A DNA stretch of 64,000 bases from Actinopolyspora erythraea (GTDB lineage Bacteria > Actinomycetota > Actinomycetes > Mycobacteriales > Pseudonocardiaceae): NCBI RefSeq assembly GCF_002263515.1, contig NZ_CP022752.1, forward strand, positions 2,356,001 to 2,420,000, read 5' to 3'. Below are positions 26,422 through 34,377 of this stretch, in pieces. The translations under genes were made by a program, and so were the position numbers. The notes under the pieces are model-generated. The model was given only the letters and a program-made list of their open reading frames with translations. It was not told where the DNA came from and searched no databases. The number at the start of each line of letters is the position of its first letter. The first letter of the stretch is position 1.

Positions 26422-26988
26422 TTACGCAAGGCCTCCGATAATCAGTTGCGCGGGACCGCTTTGTTCTTGCAACCCCTGCTCGGTATCGCAGGCGTCGAAG
26501 CTCGTCGTGAGTAGGAGGACTTCCCGTTGTGCGAGCAACCCCTCGCCCAGTCCCTTGGTGACGGTTCCGTTCGAGGTAACCTTGGTTGTGCCGTTAGCCA
26601 GGCGGACCACCTGGGTGCGGGTGAAGGTGACTTCGCTTTTCTCGTTCGTGTTCCACGTGTATTTGAAAACGTCCTTCACATTGAAGGTTCCTTCGACCAG
26701 GCAGCTCGCCTGTTCGGTCACCGTGGATGAGCCGCTTCCGCTCGTGATACCGCTGGGCACCGACGTGCACGTATCATACGTTTCGTCGATTTCGACCGTG
26801 ACTTCTTGGGGCTCGTTGGTCAGTCCCGGACTGTAGCGAGCCTCCTGCGTTCCGTCGCAGGCCAATGAGACCAGTGAATCGCTTTTCGAGGAGCTTTCCA
26901 CCTGTGCGCTGGCGACGCCCGCGATCGAGACGGCCATGCAGGTGGCGCCGACGAGAGCCGCTAGCCGCGAACCGGTCTTGAACTTCAT
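26422..26988 (-). CDS. Secreted protein of unknown function
   Basis: A 188-residue protein with a clear signal peptide (MKFKTGSRLAALVGATCMAV...ASA) and a beta-rich, Thr/Ser-rich mature chain with four cysteines (LACDGTQEARYSPG, YDTCTSVPSG, EQASCLVEG, FDACDTEQ). The ACDGT...YSPGLTN...C layout recurs in small exported streptomycete proteins without known function. A good AGGAAAGGGA ribosome site precedes ATG 26988. The region is less GC-rich than the chromosome around it, in keeping with cargo on the transposon. Role unknown. Confidence 0.75.
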   Translation of the reverse strand: MKFKTGSRLAALVGATCMAVSIAGVASAQVESSSKSDSLVSLACDGTQEARYSPGLTNEPQEVTVEIDETYDTCTSVPSGITSGSGSSTVTEQASCLVEGTFNVKDVFKYTWNTNEKSEVTFTRTQVVRLANGTTKVTSNGTVTKGLGEGLLAQREVLLLTTSFDACDTEQGLQEQSGPAQLIIGGLA

Positions 26989-27499
26989 GTCTTCCCTTTC
27001 CTGTTTTCAATGTGTTGTCACGCGCACGTATAACAAATCCCGATTCGCCCGCCCGTCGGGACAAAGCTGCGCCGCAAGGAATTTTCACGGGAAATGCTAT
27101 TTTTGAAGTGGGCTATTTTCGCACCATACGAGGACGTCAAATCTCTGTCAAGTGATACTCTGGAGATTTCCGAAATATCGGGTATCGGTGCGAACACTAT
27201 CCCCGTTTAGGCGGAATGTGTTCTGGCGCGTGGAGCCGAGCAACTCCGGGACGTGCGCCACGAACGGCTTGTCTCGGTCGCTATCGCCCCATGACCGGAG
27301 TGGGCGAGCTGCACCAACATCTCGTCACCTGATCGCGTTCCCGCTATCCCCGGCACGTCCCTCTTCGTGGAGATTTTGGCCCCGGTCGACGAGTCGGGGA
27401 TTCGCGAAGAGGGCGACTTCCGTGAAGAGGGTGGTCCGTGTGGCCGATGAGCTCGCTGACAAGACGATCGGGAAACGGATTCACATCGACACCGACACA
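26989..27499. other. AT-richer region upstream of the secreted-protein gene
   Basis: About 500 bases with visibly lower GC than neighbouring DNA. The part next to 26988 presumably holds the promoter of the secreted-protein gene. Downstream no gene could be supported. Confidence 0.35.
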
Positions 27500-27870
27500 A
27501 CACGAGCCGTGGCCGCAGCCTGCACGACCTGCTGTTCCTGGTCAGCGAGCTGCGCAGGGGCGGCGTCGGGTTCACCTCGCCGCACGAGAACCTCGACACC
27601 ACCACCCCCGGCGGCAGGCTCGTGTTCCACGTCTTCGCCGTGCTGGCCGAATTACTCCGCGAACTCATCGTCGACGGCACCCGCGAAGGTCTCGCCGCCG
27701 CGAAAGCCAACGGCGTCCGACTCGGCCGACCACCAGCCATGACCCTCGAAAGATCCACCACGCCCGCGCCCTGCTCGCCGAACCCGACACCACCGTGGCC
27801 TCCATCGCCCACCTCCTCGGCGTGTCCCGCTCCACCCTCTACAACTACGTCCCCGAACTCAGCACCAACC
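27500..27870 (+). pseudogene. Serine recombinase (resolvase/invertase) C-terminal remnant
   Basis: From about 27510 the frame reads GRSLHDLLFLVSELRRGGVGF, ENLDTTTPGGRLVFHVFAVLAEL and GLAAAKANGVRLGRPPAMT, the second half of a serine-recombinase catalytic domain. A frameshift near 27750 leads into HHARALLAEPDTTVASIAHLL and GVSRSTLYNYVPEL, its C-terminal helix-turn-helix. The catalytic Ser and the N-terminal 70 or so residues are missing. It is probably the resolvase of the surrounding Tn3-family element. Confidence 0.78.
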
Positions 27871-27991
27871 GGACTCTCAACCCGGATCCGCCCCACACTC
27901 AACACGTCCGAGCTAAAGTCAGCTCCTCGTCCCCGCGACCGGACCAGTCACGGCTATCGCACAGCCCCACCCTCGAGCTCTACTTCGTCCA

Positions 27992-28028
27992 CCTTGCGGC
28001 CCGGCGTAACGACCGGAGAACGACGCCT
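27992..28028 (-). repeat. Right terminal inverted repeat of the Tn3-family element
   Basis: Inverted partner of 24734-24770 with a single mismatch. It is directly followed by TACTG at 28029-28033. Confidence 0.88.
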
Positions 28029-28400
28029 ACTGGGGTGCGGACACCGCGCGGCTGCTGCTCCGGCTACTCAAGGGCCGCAGCAGCGACCCGGTGCTCGCCC
28101 CCGCCGTCCCGGTCCCGGCAGGCTCTGGTCCTCGCGAAAAGTGTGCCGGACACCGGACTGGCGCGGTTGTCCTACGGCCAGGCACGGAACATGCTCGACG
28201 AACACACCACCCCGCACGGGGCCGGTACCAGGTGGCCCGAACGAAGTCCGACATGCGGCGTTGCCGCATCTCGGCGGGCCCACTGCTCATGTCAAGTCCT
28301 GGCACACGAAAAGTCGGAGACTTCGTCGCCGCTTCAAGTCGCCTTCAAGTCCCGCTGCGGCTCTCGCCGAGGTCTTCATCGTCTCCTCCACCACGGTTCC
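28029..28400 (+). pseudogene. Tyrosine recombinase C-terminal remnant
   Basis: Three successive frames give GADTARLLLRLLKGRSSDPV (28034 on), PDTGLARLSYGQARNMLDEH (about 28145) and EVRHAALPHLGG...FKSPSSPAAALAE (about 28240-28370), collinear with the C-terminal half of actinobacterial phage-type integrases; the last piece retains the HxxR-region pattern. At least two frameshifts, so non-functional. The transposon is inserted in this gene. Confidence 0.6.
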
Positions 28401-28520
28401 ACCGCGCCCTGCGACGGAACCGGACCTCGATCAAGGACCGATGAGCACCGGTTTCCCGCTACTTCGCGGCTCAAGACAGCTTCGGAGAACAGATCGCCCC
28501 CTGGAGCTGGCGGGAAGCGG

Positions 28521-29645
28521 TCACGAGGTCCCGGGTGGTGGTGTCTCGGTGTCGTCAGGGGGCATGGGCTGTTCCCCCGGGGCGTGGAGCAGGGCCGTGA
28601 GCAGGCGGTACCGAAGCTGTTCGTCGCTCTGGTGCGGTTCGAGCAGGATCTCGTGCAGGTTCCGCAACCGGGTACGGGCCTGGGTCAGCTCGTCGGCGGC
28701 GTTCGCGGCGCTCGCCCGAGCCGTGGCGGCCTCGGCAGCGGTTTCGGTGAGCTGCTGGTTGGCATGCCGCAGCTGGTTTTCAGCCTGCTCGGCGCGGGTC
28801 TCGGCATTGCCCGCGCGGATCTCCGCCTGCTCGGCGCGGCTGTCGGCGGCTTGGGCGGCCGCCTGGGCGCTGTCGCGGGCGTGACGCAAGTCGGCCTCGG
28901 CGGCCGCGTGGGTTCGGCGTTCGGACTCCAGCGTGGACTGCAGCGCGTCCCGCTCTGACTCCAGGGCGGCGATGCGTTCACGGGCCTGGGTCAGCTCGCT
29001 GGCGGCGCTCGCGGCACGGCTCTCGGCACTGGTGGCGCGGTCCACGGCGGCGGTCGCGGTGGCCTCGTGTGCCGCGGCCTGGGTTTCGGCCCGGTGCTGG
29101 GCGTCGAGGGCGGCGGTTCGCTCGGAACGGGCCTGTTCGGCCTCGGCGCGAGCGGTCCGGGCCTCCTCGTGGGCTTCGGCCGCGGTGATTTCGGCCTCGG
29201 TTCGACCCTGTTCGGCGACCGCCTGGGCCTGTTCGGCCTCGGCGCGAGCCGCCTCCGCGCTCTGGACCGCCTCGCGGGCCTCGGCGGCTTCGGCGCGAGC
29301 GCTGGTGGCGGTCGCCGCGGCGGTGCTCAGTTCCTCGGTGACCTGACCGCGTACTTGTTCCAGGGCGGTGTGCAGCGCCGACAGCGGGGCGGCGACGGCG
29401 TCAGCGGCTCGGACGAAGTCGCCGGCCGCGCTGTCCAGCGTGGCCCCGGGAGCGTCCCCGAAAGCCTCCTGCAGGGCGGTTTGGGCGGCGGCGAGTTGCT
29501 TGCAGGTCTTGCCTCCGGGCCAGGTGCGGTCCGGGCAGTACTCGGGTGGGCGGCCGCCCCTGGGGCCGGAAGGCGGCAGCGGAGCACGGCAGGCGGCCAG
29601 TTTGCACCGCCCCTGCGGGGCTGCGTCGTCCGTAGCGGGATCCAT
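28521..29645 (-). CDS. Coiled-coil protein with N-terminal zinc-finger-like motif (TnpT/KfrA-like)
   Basis: A 374-residue protein. Residues 12-45 contain a Cys cluster (CKLAACRAPLPP, EYC, GKTC) resembling a small zinc-binding DNA element. About residues 100-340 are an uninterrupted Ala/Glu/Arg heptad-type coiled coil. It is divergent from a tyrosine recombinase gene, with a palindromic 138-base gap between. In Tn4651-type transposons a KfrA-like coiled-coil protein, TnpT, is divergent from the recombinase TnpS and binds the resolution site; the architecture here fits that role by analogy, not by sequence identity. ATG 29645 was chosen because the open frame upstream runs through the palindromes. 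Confidence 0.72.
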   Translation of the reverse strand: MDPATDDAAPQGRCKLAACRAPLPPSGPRGGRPPEYCPDRTWPGGKTCKQLAAAQTALQEAFGDAPGATLDSAAGDFVRAADAVAAPLSALHTALEQVRGQVTEELSTAAATATSARAEAAEAREAVQSAEAARAEAEQAQAVAEQGRTEAEITAAEAHEEARTARAEAEQARSERTAALDAQHRAETQAAAHEATATAAVDRATSAESRAASAASELTQARERIAALESERDALQSTLESERRTHAAAEADLRHARDSAQAAAQAADSRAEQAEIRAGNAETRAEQAENQLRHANQQLTETAAEAATARASAANAADELTQARTRLRNLHEILLEPHQSDEQLRYRLLTALLHAPGEQPMPPDDTETPPPGTS

Positions 29646-29655
29646 GATCCACAGC

Positions 29656-29737
29656 CTAGTTATATGTTGTACAACTAGCAAGTTCGGTTTTCAGTTCCAT
29701 TATTCAAAACGACCTTTGCTACGAAAGTGTTGTTTTG
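29656..29737. promoter_or_regulatory. Palindromic site between divergent recombinase and coiled-coil genes
   Basis: Two dyads lie in the gap: CTAGTT...AACTAG (29656-29678) enclosing the perfect palindrome GTTGTACAAC (29666-29675), and a larger imperfect dyad (29705-29737) with outer arms CAAAAC/GTTTTG, inner arms CTTT/AAAG and a 6-bp centre GCTACG. A 6-bp centre with inverted arms is what a tyrosine recombinase core site looks like. Role inferred. Confidence 0.55.
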
Positions 29738-29783
29738 TTGCTAACCTCAACGGGACAGCCCCGGGAGGATCCGAAAGGTGAAA

Positions 29784-31066
29784 ATGACTAAGAACAGCCC
29801 CCTGGAACGGGCCACATCGAGGACGCCGAAAACTGGGCACCCCCTGAGCCGTGGCCCGGGGCCGAACAACCGGTACGGCTGCTGGTCGCCATCGCCGACT
29901 GGCTGGCCGGCTACGGCAACACCGCCACCCGTCGCACCTACGCCACCGGCCTCGGTCTGCCGGCCGGCCCCGAGGAACTGGCCGACTGGGCCGCCACGGA
30001 ATCAGGCCCCCCGGGATGGGGCGCCACGGTGGACGCCTATGCCGCCGTCCTCGGCCTCGACCCCCGGGCTCCGAGCGCTCCGGCGACCACCCGACAGCCA
30101 CCCCCCGCCGGGCCCGGACGGCTCCGCGACCTGCACTGGCTGCGGTGGTGCGCCGCCCACCGGATCGACCCCCTGGCCGCCCACAGCGCGCACGTCAAAG
30201 CCTGGCTGGACGAACTGGCCACCGCCGAGGCCGCCCGCAGCACCCGCGAACGCATGTTGGCTACCCTCAAAGCCCTCTACGCTCATCTCGCCGAGACCGG
30301 CCTGACCGCCGGCAACCCGGCCGCACTCAACCGCCGCCGTCTCGGACTGTCCGGCAACCGCGAGACCGGCCACGCCCTGAACCTCACCGTCGAGCAGGTA
30401 CGCGCCCTCTATACCGCCGCGGCCACCCCCCGCCGTGGAGCTTCCCCGCTGGACACCGCCCGCGCCACCGCCGTGGTCGCCCTGCTGACCCTGGGGCTGC
30501 GCGTCAGCGAGATGTGCGCCCTCAACCGCTCCGACCTGCACACCACCCGTGGACGCCGCGCCCTGCGCGTTCCCGGCAAAGGCGACAAACCCCGCATCGT
30601 CTACCTGCCCGAGAGCGTCGAGACCACCCTGACCGACTACCTGCGCACCCGCGACGCCACCCACCAAACCAGCCGACCCGCCCACCGCGGCCAGACCAGC
30701 TCCGGTCCCCAACCCCTGATCAGTACCCGCAGCGGCCGACGCTGCACCCGCCAAGGGCTGTGGCAACTGCTCCGCAGACTCGCGACCACCAGCCCCGAGC
30801 TGCAGGAGATCGCCGAAGCGCTCCACCCCCACGCGTTGCGCCACTTCTACGTCACCACCGCCGTCGAAGCCGGGGCGGCCCTCGCCAATGTTCAGGCCGA
30901 CCTCGGCCACACCAGCATCGCCACCACCCAGAGCGTCTACAACCACGCGGCCCGCCACCCCGAACGCAGCGCCGCCGACCTCGTCGCCACCACCCTGCAT
31001 CCCACCCCGGCCGAAGAGGACGGCACGACCGACACCGCCGAACCGGACGAGGACGAGGGGGACTGA
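29784..31066 (+). CDS. Tyrosine recombinase (XerC/TnpS-like), apparent frameshift at the 5' end
   Basis: A phage-integrase-family recombinase with all catalytic residues: GLRVSEM (Arg), GKGDKPR (Lys), HPHALRHF (HxxR), LGHTSIATT (His) and SVYNH (Tyr nucleophile). The N-terminal SAM-like core-binding region includes WLRWCAAHRIDPL. Protein-like sequence (ADWLAGYGNTATRRTYA) extends upstream of the first standard in-frame start, GTG 30029, back to a TAA at 29789. The only well-placed start, ATG 29784 with an AAAGG site, is in another frame; the two join if the ribosome or sequence shifts by -1 near the CCCCC run at 29798-29802. So either a sequencing or genetic frameshift, a programmed one, or a shorter protein from 30029. 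Divergent from the coiled-coil gene. Confidence 0.78.
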
Positions 31067-31374
31067 TCAAAGCGCTCCCAGCCCACACCGCCACTGTTGC
31101 CGGGGAGCCTTACCGCGGCCCCACCTCCGAATCCGTCCCGAACCGCGTGGCAGCGGAGAGGCGGGGACGAAGCTCTCCGGACCTTCTCGTCGCGGGAACG
31201 ACGCGCGTACTGGGGCACCGTGCCGCTCGCCGCGATCGATGTTCGGCCAGGAAGCCCCGCACAGTGGGAGCTCTCCCCGGAATCCCCCGGTGTGACGGAG
31301 CGGTACCGCCCGGCCCTACCAGCGCGGCGGGAGGTTTCCCGGGGATTCGAGCGTGCCGGGTCGGCCCCACGGGC
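31067..31374. other. Intergenic stretch after the recombinase gene
   Basis: No supportable gene. It contains, near 31189-31220, a segment partly resembling the outer half of the Tn3-type terminal repeat (GAACGACGC followed by TACTGGGG), which may be the relic of another element end or coincidence. Confidence 0.3.
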
Positions 31375-31836
31375 TCAGGAGGACCGGCGCGGTTCGAGGA
31401 TCACCAGCGGGATCTCCCGCCGGGTGCGCTGTTGGTAGTGCTCGAACTGCGAGTAGGTGCGCACCACTCGGGGCCAGAGTCGACGGCGTTCCGTCGGATC
31501 CGCGACGCGGGCGCGTACCGGTAGGATCTCGGCCTTGACCTGGACGGTCGTGTCCGGGTGGGCACGCAGATTGTGGTACCAGGCAGGGTGCCTGCCGTAT
31601 CCGCCCTTGGAAGCGACGATCACGAGGTCGGCACCGTCACGGGTGTAGAGCAGCGGTGTGGTGCGCCGGACGCCCGATTTGGCGCCGACGTGGTGCAGCA
31701 ACAACATCGTCGGAAAACCGGGTGCGGTGTGCCCGATCTTGCCTCGGGTGGCCCGGTAGGCGAGGACGTGCAGTCGCATGAGTCTGCTGAGCACCGGCCA
31801 GGCCCGGTCAGCCAACTTCATCGAATCCATGTCCAC
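31375..31836 (-). CDS. Nitroreductase/quinone reductase-family protein (Ddn-like, deazaflavin-dependent)
   Basis: A 153-residue split-barrel protein of the F420H2-dependent Ddn family: TRGKIGHTAPGFPTMLLLHHVGAKSG, RRTTPLLYTRDGADLVIVASKGG, HPAWYHNLRAHPD and the tail YQQRTRREIPLVILEP are its signature segments. It probably reduces quinones or nitro compounds using F420H2. GTG 31836 and ATG 31830 are both plausible starts. It stands alone. Confidence 0.92.
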   Translation of the reverse strand: MDMDSMKLADRAWPVLSRLMRLHVLAYRATRGKIGHTAPGFPTMLLLHHVGAKSGVRRTTPLLYTRDGADLVIVASKGGYGRHPAWYHNLRAHPDTTVQVKAEILPVRARVADPTERRRLWPRVVRTYSQFEHYQQRTRREIPLVILEPRRSS

Positions 31837-32073
31837 GAACCTAGGGGATGCGGGTAGCGGACGCTCGCGCGGCAGTCGAGCCGTAGCCCCGGGCGACCGG
31901 GGCTCGGATCACCACCGACAGCGAAGGCGACCACTCGAACTCGCGGCGGTCTCGGAGTGTTTTCGAGGAGCCGCGCCGGGAGCCGGTGCGTTCGACGCGG
32001 ACGAGGACTCCGGCACAGCAGCAACGCGAAACGGGGACACACCGCGCTCTCGTCCGGTGCGGAATCCCCGGGT

Positions 32074-32090
32074 GTGGCCAGACTGGCCAC
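32074..32090. promoter_or_regulatory. Perfect inverted repeat abutting the DUF389 start codon
   Basis: GTGGCCAG-A-CTGGCCAC occupies the 17 bases directly before ATG 32091, where a ribosome site would normally be. It may be an operator or an RNA hairpin controlling initiation. Confidence 0.55.
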
Positions 32091-33044
32091 ATGCTGCACC
32101 TGCGCGTGGTCTGCCCCTCCGGGAACACCGACTCGGTGATCGACCTGCTGCGGACCGACCCCGGCATCGCGCACCTGGTCGTCGTCCGGGACGTGGCCAT
32201 CCAACCCCGCGGTGACGTGGTCGAAGCCGCGATCGCCCGGGAAAGCGCCGAGAACGTGCTCGACCAGCTCACCGACCTGGGGGTGGTCGGCTCCGGTGAG
32301 ATCAGCCTGGACAACATCGACACGCTGCTGTCCCGGACCGCCGAGGACGTCGAGGCCGCCGCACCGGGCCAGCCCGCCGACGCCGTGATCTGGGACGAGC
32401 TGGTGGCCACCACCGGCGAGGAGTCCCGCCTCAACGGCATCTTCCTGGCGTTTCTCACGCTGGCCTGCCTGCTGGCCGCCGTCGGAGTGCTCACCGACTC
32501 GGCCATCACGATCGTCGGTGCCATGGTCGTCAGCCCCGACTTCGGTCCCCTGGCCGCGCTCGCCGTGGCCGCCATCGGCGGCCGCCGTGACCTGGCGACC
32601 CGAGCGGGCATCGCGCTCGGCGTCGGTTATCCCTTCGCGGTACTGGTCACCGTCGTGCTGGCCGTTCTGGGACGCGTGGGTGGGATCTTCGACCCCACCG
32701 AACTCGGCCAGCTACGCACGGCCTCGTTCATCTACCACATCGGCCCGTACTCGATCATCATCGCGCTGCTCGCCGGTGCGGCGGGCATGCTCGCGCTCAC
32801 CTCCGAGAAGTCAGGAACCCTCATCGGGGTGTTCATCTCCGTGACCACGGTGCCCGCCGCGGGGTTCGCCGCGCTCGCCGCCGTGGCCGGTCACTGGACC
32901 CACTGCGGAGAGGCCCTGTTGCAGCTGCTCATCAACCTGGCCGGAATCACCCTCGCCGGCATACTCACCCTGTTCATCCGCCGGGCTCGCGTTCTGCCGC
33001 ACAGCTCCCGGAGCGCCGAGCCGAGCGGTTCCGAGCCAGGGTGA
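32091..33044 (+). CDS. DUF389 membrane protein
   Basis: A 317-residue protein: N-terminal soluble ferredoxin-like segment of about 100 residues (LHLRVVCPSGNTDSVIDLLRTDPGIAHLVVV), then about six helices with the conserved SAITIVGAMVVSPDFGPLAALAVA and RTASFIYHIGPYSIIIALLAG stretches of DUF389. Function unknown in the family. ATG 32091 matches the family start; open frame upstream is not conserved-looking. No Shine-Dalgarno: the upstream bases form a perfect 17-bp inverted repeat. Confidence 0.88.
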   Translation: MLHLRVVCPSGNTDSVIDLLRTDPGIAHLVVVRDVAIQPRGDVVEAAIARESAENVLDQLTDLGVVGSGEISLDNIDTLLSRTAEDVEAAAPGQPADAVIWDELVATTGEESRLNGIFLAFLTLACLLAAVGVLTDSAITIVGAMVVSPDFGPLAALAVAAIGGRRDLATRAGIALGVGYPFAVLVTVVLAVLGRVGGIFDPTELGQLRTASFIYHIGPYSIIIALLAGAAGMLALTSEKSGTLIGVFISVTTVPAAGFAALAAVAGHWTHCGEALLQLLINLAGITLAGILTLFIRRARVLPHSSRSAEPSGSEPG

Positions 33045-33391
33045 CGGTGTCTCCTCACCCGGAGCGAGTCCCGCACTGCCCACTCGGTTCCCGGCCCGCA
33101 CCCGAGCTGTCGTTACCGAAGACGGGGACGCGAGCCCGCGAGCGCGGATTCTTCCGCGCGTGCCGCCGAAAGCCGGACGGACGCGGTAAGGCCCTCATAC
33201 GATCGCCGGTACGACACGCGGAGTTGGACAGCTGGCTAAGGGAGCGTCGGGCCGCCGCCGGGAAAGAACAGCACAGCGAGCGAGAAGAACCCTTCCGAGG
33301 TGCTCCTCCGACGAGAGGAGGCTGTCCCGCCGCGCGCGAGCTCCCCGAGTGAAAGGTGCTGGCAGCATGATTCCCCCATTGGAGAGTTCCG
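33045..33391. other. Intergenic stretch, no gene seen
   Basis: About 350 bases between DUF389 and the CPBP gene. Translations are low-complexity Arg/Pro sequences. A GGAGAG ribosome site for the next gene is at its end. Confidence 0.4.
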
Positions 33392-34303
33392 ATGAACATA
33401 ACCCCGGAAGGTTCTCGGCCCGAAAAGTACGCGGCACGGGTGTTGGCATGGTGCGGACTCGCCCTGCTGATCGCTTCTCCGGTCTGGCTGCTGCTGACCG
33501 GCCATACGAGTTTTCGGGTGTCGGCGGACGAGGGAAGACCTCCCGTTTCGCTGTGGTCGGCGATGCTGCCCGCGTTGGTCGGTCTGGTGCTGACGCGGTT
33601 GGTTCCGCCTCGGATGGCGGTGATCGATCCACTGGCGTGTGCTCGGCGTGCTCGCGTGCGCGGGGAGATGTGGGTGCTCGTGGCGATGGCCGTGGCGTTT
33701 CCGGTGGTGCTGACCGTGCTACCGCCCGAGGTGGTCCGTGGTTTGGGGTACGCGGCGCTGAAAGTAGCGCTGTTCCTCGTCGTTCCGTTGGCCGCGTTTC
33801 GGTTGCTTCGGGGGACTGGGCAGCGTCCTCGCGCTGTGCCGGTGCGAGTTCCCCGTGCACGTTGGCTGTTTCCACTTCCCGCGGTGGTGGCGTGGTTCTA
33901 CCTCTCCCAGGTCAGCGTGCTGGCTCCCCCGCCCGTTACGGCCGACTCACTGCCGGACCCGGTGACGCTGGCCGTCGTGTCAGTGGTGACCCTGCTGACG
34001 GCCAGTGTCCTCGAGGAGTTCTTCTACCGGGGTTTCCTGCAGACACGGTTGGAGAGCCTGGTGGGACGCTGGCCCGCGATCCTCGTGGTGTCGCTGTTGT
34101 TCGCCGCGATGCATCTGCCCACCCACCTGGGGTCCACAGCTGTGATCACCGAACTGGCCACGGTGCTGGTGTTCCAGGGCTTGTTCGGGGTGTTCTGCGG
34201 CTACCTGTGGTCCCGGTACCGCAACATCTGGATGCCCGTGGTGGTTCACATCGTCGTCAACCTCGCCTACGTCGACCTTCTGCTCGGCTGGCTCGGCCGT
34301 TGA
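33392..34303 (+). CDS. CPBP-family intramembrane metalloprotease
   Basis: A 303-residue polytopic protein. The three CAAX-protease/bacteriocin-processing motifs are present in the C-terminal third: EEFFYRGFLQTRLE, FAAMHLPTH and VVVHIVVNLAY. The N-terminal half contributes four to five further helices. The family includes prenyl-protein proteases and bacteriocin-immunity proteins; the substrate here is unknown. ATG 33392 has GGAGAG six bases upstream. It converges on the GH3 gene, with a perfect hairpin between them. Confidence 0.9.
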   Translation: MNITPEGSRPEKYAARVLAWCGLALLIASPVWLLLTGHTSFRVSADEGRPPVSLWSAMLPALVGLVLTRLVPPRMAVIDPLACARRARVRGEMWVLVAMAVAFPVVLTVLPPEVVRGLGYAALKVALFLVVPLAAFRLLRGTGQRPRAVPVRVPRARWLFPLPAVVAWFYLSQVSVLAPPPVTADSLPDPVTLAVVSVVTLLTASVLEEFFYRGFLQTRLESLVGRWPAILVVSLLFAAMHLPTHLGSTAVITELATVLVFQGLFGVFCGYLWSRYRNIWMPVVVHIVVNLAYVDLLLGWLGR

Positions 34304-34325
34304 GGAAGTACGGGGCGGCGGAGAA

Positions 34326-34362
34326 CGGCGTTCCGGCAAGAGAGCGTGAGGCCGGAACGCCG
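34326..34362. terminator. Bidirectional terminator between CPBP and GH3 genes
   Basis: Perfect 12-bp stem CGGCGTTCCGGC / GCCGGAACGCCG with a 13-base loop, centred between the converging stops at 34303 and 34378. Confidence 0.8.
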
Positions 34363-34377
34363 CAGCGCCCACAGGGG

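Larger units (their letters stand above)
24729..28033. mobile_element. Decayed Tn3-family transposon with 5-bp target duplication
   Basis: Bounded by 37-bp terminal inverted repeats (24734-24770 and 27992-28028, 36 of 37 identical) and flanked on both sides by TACTG (24729-24733, 28029-28033). Repeat length near 38 bp and a 5-bp duplication are hallmarks of the Tn3 family. Inside are a transposase remnant beginning with a DUF4158-like domain, a phosphotransferase-like remnant, two intact secreted-protein genes and a serine-resolvase remnant. Transposase and resolvase are both broken, so it cannot move by itself. Confidence 0.85.

Noticed and set aside
28521..29681. Start of the coiled-coil protein at 29681
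   Set aside because: The extra 12 codons run through the GTTGTACAAC palindrome and are unlike the Cys-rich head; ATG 29645 is preferred.
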